Shown here piece after piece: positions 31,222-36,497 of a stretch of 36,497 bases of DNA. Position numbers and translations under genes: made by a program. Under the pieces are notes generated by a model. The model searched no databases, had not been told where the DNA came from, and worked only from the letters and a program-made list of their open reading frames with translations. The stretch is from Bauldia sp. (GTDB taxonomy: Bacteria > Pseudomonadota > Alphaproteobacteria > Rhizobiales > Kaistiaceae): NCBI GenBank assembly GCA_020442065.1, contig JAGRKZ010000131.1:51187-87683 (forward strand), in the 5' to 3' direction. Every line of letters begins with the position of its first letter. The stretch's first letter is position 1.

Positions 31222-32331
31222 TCAGCGCGTCACTTCGGCGCCAACAGTCGTGGCCCACCCCTCGCTGATCGCCGTGCCCACTTCGCGCTGCTGGTCGGTC
31301 GATGGGAAGACGACGCCGTCATAGGCCGCGGGCGGCGGCATCGACTCAAGCAGCTCGTCCGGGACCTTGCCGTTGTCGACAAGGTCCTTGAAGCGCACGG
31401 GATGGCAATAGGCCTTGAGCCAGGCGAGCTGCCCCTCGTCGGAATAAAGGTACTCCATCCACAGCTTGGCGGCATTGGGGTGCGGCGCGTTGGCGCTGAT
31501 CGCCTGCGCGAACGCGCCCCCGACCACGCCCGTCTTGGGGATGACCACCTCAACCTTCGGCCCGTCCTCCTTGAGCAGGTCGCGATCCTTGAGCGCCAGG
31601 TAGTCCCAGCGGATCAGGATGGGCGTGCTCTTGTCGGCGAGCGTCGACGCGCCTCCTGCCACCGGCAGGAAGTTGCCGTTGGCATTGAGGTCGGCGAAGA
31701 ACTGGAGGCCCGCCTCCGCCGCGCGCGCGAAGTCGCCGCCGGCATTCGACAGACCCGCAGCGAGGACGCTCTGCAGCGCCTGAACCGAGGCGCCCGGATT
31801 GCCGGCAAGCGCCACGGACTTGGCGTAGTCGGAGCCGAGCAGATCGGCCCAGTTCTCGGGCAGCTTCTTCACGACGTCGGTGTTCACCTCGAAGGCGATG
31901 ACGCCGTAGTAGTCACCCACCCAGAGCCCGTCAGGGTGCTTGAGTCCATCCGGTATGCTGTCCCAGGTCGCGACGCGATAGGGCTGCGTGAGACCTGCCG
32001 CGGCGGCCGCCTCGGCAACGGAGACCGTGACGTCGACGACGTCGGGACCTTCCTTGGTCTGGCGATCGTTGTCGGCCCGTAGCGCCTCGAGCTGGTCCAT
32101 CGAACTCGCCCCTGGCGCGACATCGGCGACCTTGATCCCGTATTTTTCCTCGAAGCCCTTGATCAGGTCGCCGTAGCCGCACCAGTCCTCGGCAAGGGCC
32201 ATGACCGTGAGCTGACCCTCCTCCTTCGCCGTCGCAATGAGCTCGTAGGACTGGGCGCCCGCAATCGCCGTCGAGCCTGCCAGCACGCCGACAGCCAGCC
32301 CCAGTCGCAAAGCAGTAAGGTTAACCGTCAA
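31222..32331 (-). CDS. orphan periplasmic solute-binding protein, paralogue of the 9528-10631 protein
   Basis: A 369-residue exported binding protein. The start is TTG, ending at 32331: it has a strong GAGGAGG ribosome site six bases upstream and opens a good signal peptide (LRLGLAVGVLAGSTAIAGA). Landmarks shared with the other binding protein are DWCGYG, FEEKYGIKV, VATWDSIPD, GDYYGVIAFEVN, STPILIRWDY, AKLWMEYLYSDEGQLAWLK and YCHPVRF. By eye about half of the positions agree. No permease or ATPase gene flanks it, so it probably delivers a related ligand to the importer at 6638-9407, or to one outside the window. The ligand is unknown. Confidence 0.9.
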   Translation of the reverse strand: MTVNLTALRLGLAVGVLAGSTAIAGAQSYELIATAKEEGQLTVMALAEDWCGYGDLIKGFEEKYGIKVADVAPGASSMDQLEALRADNDRQTKEGPDVVDVTVSVAEAAAAAGLTQPYRVATWDSIPDGLKHPDGLWVGDYYGVIAFEVNTDVVKKLPENWADLLGSDYAKSVALAGNPGASVQALQSVLAAGLSNAGGDFARAAEAGLQFFADLNANGNFLPVAGGASTLADKSTPILIRWDYLALKDRDLLKEDGPKVEVVIPKTGVVGGAFAQAISANAPHPNAAKLWMEYLYSDEGQLAWLKAYCHPVRFKDLVDNGKVPDELLESMPPPAAYDGVVFPSTDQQREVGTAISEGWATTVGAEVTR

Positions 32332-32818
32332 GTCCGCCTCCTCTATGATTCGACAAGACGCGGCCGGCGCGGTGCGGGGTCATGGCCCCTGAGCACGCCG
32401 GTCCTCGCCGAACAGAGTTATCCGGCACTTGGGTAGCATCCCATCGCCCGGCGGACCAGTCCGAAGGGGGTCGTTTATCCGCAGGAAACGTGCCGCGATA
32501 ACGCAGATGTGCGTGCGGCGCCGAGGGGCAATTCGGCGCCGCACGACCTCGGGGGGCGATCGAGGCTGTAACGCAGAACCCCAGCCCTCGTCGGCCTTCC
32601 GGCCAACTCTCCCCGAACGCCCGAAACAGGTCACTACGCCGGCACGACCGAGCCCGCGGCGGCTGGGTGGCCATCCGGCTACACACGGCCATTGGGTGGC
32701 GGTGGCCGAGACTCCTGAACGCAACGCTCTACTGACGCCAACCCTGTTCAGGCAGGGCATGATCTAGCCGGTGTCCACGACAGCGATGTGACACCGCCGG
32801 CATCAGGGCAGCCTCGCT
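32332..32818. other. 487-base intergenic region upstream of the orphan binding protein
   Basis: I see no credible gene. Frames here lack ribosome sites and recognisable motifs. The promoter of the binding-protein gene should be in the 32340-32450 part on the minus strand; GGATAACTC near 32417-32425 is the most -10-like patch, without a matching -35 box. The rest may include the end of the convergent or upstream transcript unit. Confidence 0.4.
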
Positions 32819-33661
32819 TCACGCACCGCCGAAACGAACCATCGCCAGCCCGGCGAGGACGAGGATGGCCGACGCCCACCGCGCGGGACCGAACCGCTCG
32901 CCGAGGAGCAGAGCTCCGAGCGCGGCGGCAAACAGCACCGAACTCTCCCGCACCGCCGCCACGGCACCGATCGGGGCCTCTGTCATGGCCCACAACGCCA
33001 CCGCGTAGGCGACAAAGCCCATGAGCCCGCCGATGAGGCCGGTGGGCCATCGCACCCGGATCTCGTCGAGCACGGTTCGCGGGCGCTGCACTGCATTCCA
33101 CGCGACAGTGAGCAGTCCGCCGCTGAAGAGGATCCAGGCGGTATAGGTGAGCGGCTCTCCCGCGACGCGCGAGCCGAGGCCGTCGACCAGCGTGTAGCCC
33201 GCGATCACCAGCGCATTGAGCAGCGCCGACGCGACGCCCGCAGTCTTGCCGGATCGCCATCCGTCGAGGGCGAGAGCGACGATACCGGCGGCAACCACAA
33301 GGATTCCAATGAACTGCAACGGGCCGACCAACTCGTGCAGAAACACAAGGCCGATCACCGTGACGATGACCGGGGCCAGCCCGCGCATGATCGGATAGGC
33401 GACCGAAAGCTCCGCGTGGCGGTACGCCCGCGCGACCAGCGTGTAATAGGCAATATGAAAGAAACTCGATCCGAGCACGAAAGGGACCGCGGCCGGATCC
33501 ATTGCCGGCAGGAGCGGCGCCGCCACCAGCCCGACCACCAAGCCTCCCGCCGCCATCGCGGTCGTTGCGGCCGTGCGGTCCGGGTCGCGCCGGATCAGCG
33601 CGTTCCACATCGCGTGGAGGAGGGCCGCGGCGAGGATCGCGGAGAAAACGAGAAGGCTCAT
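32819..33661 (-). CDS. DMT-superfamily (EamA-type) inner-membrane transporter
   Basis: A 280-residue membrane protein with about ten hydrophobic helices arranged as two EamA repeats. The first repeat begins FSAILAAALLHAMWNALIRR; the second contains LNALVIAGYTLVDGLGS and ends with GALLLGERFGPARWASAIL, a very typical EamA closing motif. Such proteins export or import small metabolites such as amino acids or their analogues. The ATG ending at 33661 starts the first helix directly; an in-frame GTG ending at 33697 would add 12 residues, and neither has an ideal ribosome site. It is divergent from the aldolase gene at 33862, with 200 bases between. The substrate cannot be deduced. Confidence 0.88.
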   Translation of the reverse strand: MSLLVFSAILAAALLHAMWNALIRRDPDRTAATTAMAAGGLVVGLVAAPLLPAMDPAAVPFVLGSSFFHIAYYTLVARAYRHAELSVAYPIMRGLAPVIVTVIGLVFLHELVGPLQFIGILVVAAGIVALALDGWRSGKTAGVASALLNALVIAGYTLVDGLGSRVAGEPLTYTAWILFSGGLLTVAWNAVQRPRTVLDEIRVRWPTGLIGGLMGFVAYAVALWAMTEAPIGAVAAVRESSVLFAAALGALLLGERFGPARWASAILVLAGLAMVRFGGA

Positions 33662-33861
33662 GAAACCAGGGAAATCGGCACGGGACGACGCACGCACACC
33701 TCGATGCGCTTAGCCGGCGTACAACGCAAGCGGCGATGATGACGAGGCCGGCGAGGGAGACCCTCGCGGCCAAATGCTCGATCGGGATCAGTGGAGACGA
33801 CAGCGCCGCTCTGCTAGGCTGGCCTGCCCTGCCTTTCGCCCGCGCCGCAAGGACCTCCACG

Positions 33862-34785
33862 ATGGCTACCACTCTCACCGGCCTGTGGCCGCCCGTCGCC
33901 ACGCCGTTCGCGGCGGACGGCGGCATCGACTACCCGCGCCTGATCGCCCATTCCCGGCAGCTCCTCGCCGATGGCGCCCACGGCCTTGCCGTCCTTGGCA
34001 CGACGAGCGAAGCCAATGCCCTGACGCTGGACGAACGGCGGCGGGTGATCGATGCGCATGTCGAGGCCGGAATTTCGCCCGACCGGCTGATGCCCGGAAC
34101 CGGTGCGTGCGCCCTCGGCGACGCCATCGCCCTCAGCCGCCATGCCGGGGAGATCGGCGCCGCGGCGGTGCTCCTGCTGCCGCCCTTCTATTACAAGGCC
34201 GTGTCCGACGACGGGCTGTTCGCCTTCGTCGCCCGTTTGATCGAGGGCTGCGGCGGCCACGCGCCGCGGATCATGCTCTACCACATCCCGCCGGTCGCGA
34301 TGGTGGGATGGTCGGCGGCGCTGATCGGAAGGCTCCGCGATGCCTTTCCGGACGTCATCATCGGCATGAAGGACTCGTCCGGCGACGCAGAGAACACCCT
34401 CGCTATGATCGAGGCGTTCCCCGGCTTTGCGGTGTTCCCCGGAGCGGAGGTCTATCTGCAGCGCGCGCTCAAGGCCGGCGCCGCCGGCTGCATCTCGGCG
34501 ACGGCGAACATCAACGCGGCCGGCATCCGCCGGCTGTATGACCACTGGCGGGAACCGGAGGCCGAGACGCTGCAGGCCGACCTCAACGCGGTGCGAAAGG
34601 CGGCCGAGAGCCGCGGCACGATCCCGGCCATCAAGGCCGTACTTGCCACCCGCTACGCCGACTCCGCCTGGCTCGCCCTCCGACCGCCGCTGATGGCGAT
34701 CGCCGAGACAAAACGCAGCGAACTGCTCGCCGACCCCGCCATCGTCCGCCTGCTCGGCCAGCGGGCCGGCGCCGAAACCTCATGA
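33862..34785 (+). CDS. DapA/NAL-family class I aldolase (dihydrodipicolinate synthase-like)
   Basis: A 307-residue TIM-barrel lyase/synthase that works through a Schiff base with a 2-keto acid such as pyruvate. The lysine is Lys170 in GMKDSSGD, and the catalytic tyrosine is Tyr140 in LYHIPP (usual YNxP). The keto-acid carboxylate loop is LGTTSEANAL, Ser replacing the Gly of GTTGE seen in true DapA. This, and its position away from lysine genes, favours a catabolic member (for example of the NAL or KDG-aldolase groups) over lysine synthesis. The ATG at 33862 with AAGGA eight bases upstream is preferred to the long in-frame extension starting at 33736. It is beside a DMT transporter on the opposite strand. 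Confidence 0.88.
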   Translation: MATTLTGLWPPVATPFAADGGIDYPRLIAHSRQLLADGAHGLAVLGTTSEANALTLDERRRVIDAHVEAGISPDRLMPGTGACALGDAIALSRHAGEIGAAAVLLLPPFYYKAVSDDGLFAFVARLIEGCGGHAPRIMLYHIPPVAMVGWSAALIGRLRDAFPDVIIGMKDSSGDAENTLAMIEAFPGFAVFPGAEVYLQRALKAGAAGCISATANINAAGIRRLYDHWREPEAETLQADLNAVRKAAESRGTIPAIKAVLATRYADSAWLALRPPLMAIAETKRSELLADPAIVRLLGQRAGAETS

Positions 34786-34861
34786 CGATCGAAGACCGAA
34801 TGACGAAAGCCAGGACGCCGGCGGCAAGTGGATCAACACCCGCCCCCGGTTCGACGCGCGA

Positions 34862-35104
34862 CTAGCGCCTCTTCGTCGACGGTCTGCCTGGGTTCGATCC
34901 CTTGGAACTGCATGGTATCGAGTTGGTGACGCGCAGGTCGGTCGACATGCAGTTCATCTCCTCCAGCGAAAACGCCAGAGTCGAAGCGCTATCGGGGATC
35001 ACATGGTCGACCGGAACGGCACCCTGATTTGCCCAGGCGGACGCCGCAGCGGCACCAAACCCCACTACCGCGACGACGGCGGCCACGGGAAACATCCTCT
35101 TCAT
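34862..35104 (-). CDS. small exported protein of unknown function
   Basis: An 80-residue protein with a clear signal peptide (MKRMFPVAAVVAVVGFGAA, cleavage near SAWA/NQG) and a GAAGGA ribosome site eight bases before the ATG. The mature part of about 55 residues has two cysteines (EEMNCMSTD and NSIPCSSKG) and a basic C-terminus (GRPSTKRR). I do not recognise a family. It converges on the aldolase gene with 76 bases between and may be a periplasmic or secreted peptide. The start, ribosome site and signal sequence make it a credible real gene despite its size. Confidence 0.65.
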   Translation of the reverse strand: MKRMFPVAAVVAVVGFGAAAASAWANQGAVPVDHVIPDSASTLAFSLEEMNCMSTDLRVTNSIPCSSKGSNPGRPSTKRR

Positions 35105-35246
35105 AAGACGGTCCTTCTCGTTAGCCCCGTCCCGCGCCGTGCCTACGCCATCGCGACAGGGAAGTGCTTGAGCTGGATCAAGCCTGCCCCGACGGCCTCC
35201 AGCACTCTCGTTTCACCAGGCCTGCTCGGCCTGAGACACGCCGCCG

Positions 35247-35483
35247 TCAGCATTCGAGCCCCTGAAGGTCGGCAGGCACTTCGGTCAAGGGATCGGGCGA
35301 CGAGCAGCGCCACTCAGCGCGATAGTCGAGAGGATTCTTCTCGCACTGACGCTCGGCGAACGTCTTGCGCTTGGTGCACTCCTGCTCGCTCGCGTAAGGC
35401 CGCGGCGCCCACCCCGGTTCCACCTCCGGCCCCGGCATCCAGACCCCGTTGACCAGGAAGAACACGCTCAACCACCACTGCAT
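35247..35483 (-). CDS. small Cys-containing, possibly exported protein
   Basis: A 78-residue protein whose ATG ending at 35483 has a very strong ribosome site (GGAGGGAGGA). It opens with a short hydrophobic segment (MQWWLSVFFLVNGVWMPG) that could be a signal or anchor. It contains four cysteines, in QECTKRK, RQCEKNP, WRCSSP and the C-terminal GLEC. The Tyr/Ser-x-x-x-Cys spacing resembles many small uncharacterised alphaproteobacterial proteins (YASEQECTKRKTFAE). No function can be assigned. An in-frame ATG further upstream (35525) lacks a ribosome site. Confidence 0.7.
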   Translation of the reverse strand: MQWWLSVFFLVNGVWMPGPEVEPGWAPRPYASEQECTKRKTFAERQCEKNPLDYRAEWRCSSPDPLTEVPADLQGLEC

Positions 35484-35538
35484 ATCGTCCTCCCTCCTGC
35501 TGGCCGTCGGCTGACGACCCCCCAATTTATGTCCGACC

Positions 35539-35567
35539 TTTACGGTCTACCTTACCGCGTCTAATAT
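35539..35567 (+). promoter_or_regulatory. candidate promoter of the ClpP-fold gene
   Basis: TTTACG (35539-35544) and TAATAT (35562-35567) are separated by 17 bases, each matching the sigma-70 consensus at four of six positions, in an AT-rich patch about 95 bases before the predicted start. Confidence 0.45.
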
Positions 35568-35663
35568 TGACAGAAATGACACGGATCAGAATGGGCGCCG
35601 TCGAAAGGGTCGACCGCCGGCCTAAAGACGGGACCTTCTGACAAAGTGAGCCATCCTGAACCG

Positions 35664-36347
35664 ATGATCGGCCGGATGTGTCGTATGCTCGCAGTGGCGC
35701 TGGCCCTGGGTCTGGTCCAAATGACCCCGTCGGCCGTTCATGCCGGCATCGAGCCACTCACCTCCGCCGAGAATCCGACCATCCCGAGCGATACGGTCGT
35801 CATTCGCCTGACCGGGATGATCGAGCCGCCCATGGCGAAGGAGCTTGAGGCGATCTGGACGGGCTTTTCCGCCAGCCATGGCCGGATGCTGATCGATCTC
35901 GACAGTCCCGGTGGCAGCTTCACCGAGACCGAGGCCCTCATCGACGCCATCGCGAACATCCGCGAGGGCGCGCGCGTCGACACCCTCGTCCGCCACGGGG
36001 CGATGTGCGCGTCGGCCTGCATCGCGGTCTTCGTGCAGGGCGAGGACCGCGCGGCGGGCGGAGCGAGCGTCTGGCTGATCCACGGCGCCTGCCGCGACCG
36101 AGCGACGAACGTGCCGTCGCTCGCGCTCACCGATCTCTATCTCGACATGCTGCGCGACGCCGGGGTCTCCGAAGCGTTCCTCTGCGAGCTCGTCGCGAAG
36201 GGCTATGTGACCACGCCGGGCAAGCTCTGGATCAGCGGCTACGAGCTCGTCCACGTCTACCACGCCAATATCATCACCCGCCTGCTCGAACCGTGGCGGC
36301 CCGAGCCGCCGTGGCCGCCGATCGGAGCGCCGACCGCCTCGCAGTGA
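35664..36347 (+). CDS. exported ClpP/crotonase-fold serine protease-like protein
   Basis: A 227-residue protein with an N-terminal signal peptide (MLAVALALGLVQMTPSAVHA). The body has the ClpP-like pattern: IDLDSPGGSFTETEALIDAI, then the nucleophile Ser117 in MCASACIAVF, and a probable catalytic His140 in WLIHGACRD. This set occurs in small periplasmic or membrane-linked ClpP-fold proteins that are distinct from the cytoplasmic ClpP protease. The start is uncertain: an in-frame GTG at 35646 and ATGs at 35676 and 35685 are alternatives. Function is unknown beyond probable peptidase activity; no ATPase partner is nearby. Confidence 0.75.
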   Translation: MIGRMCRMLAVALALGLVQMTPSAVHAGIEPLTSAENPTIPSDTVVIRLTGMIEPPMAKELEAIWTGFSASHGRMLIDLDSPGGSFTETEALIDAIANIREGARVDTLVRHGAMCASACIAVFVQGEDRAAGGASVWLIHGACRDRATNVPSLALTDLYLDMLRDAGVSEAFLCELVAKGYVTTPGKLWISGYELVHVYHANIITRLLEPWRPEPPWPPIGAPTASQ

Positions 36348-36420
36348 CCGGTCCTACGGCAAAGCGCATGCCGTCGCGCTGCACGACCTTGAAGGCCTGA
36401 CGGCCCTTCCCCGCCCCGCC

Positions 36421-36497
36421 TCAGCGCCAGCCGAGCCCGGGCGCGACGTGGGTAAGGATCGCCTCGATGACGTGGGCGTTGTAGTCGACGCCGAGCT
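36421..36497 (-). CDS. C-terminal end of an unidentified protein (cut by window edge)
   Basis: The minus strand is open from the window edge to a TGA at 36421-36423, giving 25 codons that end GVDYNAHVIEAILTHVAPGL plus GWR. The segment looks like real coding sequence (balanced composition, natural C-terminus), and a gene converging on the ClpP-fold gene makes sense. It is too short for me to assign a family. Confidence 0.55.
   Translation of the reverse strand, partial: LGVDYNAHVIEAILTHVAPGLGWR

Noticed and set aside
32380-32767. Overlapping short frames on both strands in the 487-base gap
   Set aside because: None has a ribosome site, a signal peptide or a known motif, and composition is that of random GC-rich DNA.

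Overview
The window is GC-rich throughout (long antisense shadow frames under almost every gene). Its gene content is typical of an alphaproteobacterium, probably Hyphomicrobiales or a neighbouring order: a Gram-negative porin, two PotD/Glp-type ABC importers, a PTS-dependent dihydroxyacetone kinase, RTX-type secreted proteins and a TrpB2-type enzyme. No tRNA, rRNA, transposase, phage gene or CRISPR array was seen. The taxonomic guess is inference.

Layout. 1-830 (-): N-terminal part of a DegP/DegQ-type periplasmic serine protease, cut by the window edge. 1067-3263 (+): a GAF-PAS-GGDEF-EAL cyclic-di-GMP protein broken into two frames at a run of seven G. 3483-5378 (+): a tandem metallo-beta-lactamase-fold protein whose first metal site is degenerate. 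5511-6641 (+): a porin. 12324-6638 (-): an FGGY sugar/polyol kinase followed by a complete ABC importer (binding protein, two permeases, ATPase). 12639-22790 (+): a 12-gene operon, the centrepiece of the window. 22882-28572: three RTX-type proteins with related C-terminal ends. 28633-30794 (-): a two-domain RidA-like protein downstream of a TrpB2-type enzyme. 31222-32331 (-): an orphan paralogue of the first importer's binding protein. 32819-36347: a DMT transporter, a DHDPS/NAL-family aldolase, two small exported proteins and a ClpP-fold exported protein. 36421-36497 (-): the tail of another gene.

The 12-gene operon encodes a Glp-like polyol/triose ABC importer (binding protein, two permeases, a small two-helix membrane protein, two different ATPases). 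It continues into DhaL, DhaM (EIIA only), HPr, Enzyme I, a small helix-turn-helix protein and DhaK. It therefore carries uptake plus a complete private phosphoenolpyruvate-to-substrate phosphorelay (EI to HPr to DhaM to DhaL/DhaK), with no PTS permease. The predicted flow is ABC import of dihydroxyacetone or a related keto-polyol, then phosphorylation in the cytoplasm by PEP. No polyol dehydrogenase is in the window, so the true substrate is open. The operon diverges from the FGGY kinase/ABC operon across a regulatory region with a promoter inside a 9-bp inverted repeat, a third copy of the half-site, and a separate 13-bp perfect palindrome. Both ABC operons have a strong stem-loop directly after the binding-protein gene, the usual way of keeping binding protein in excess over permease.

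No database search was possible. Functional names rest on recognisable motifs and gene order, and ligand identities are inferred.
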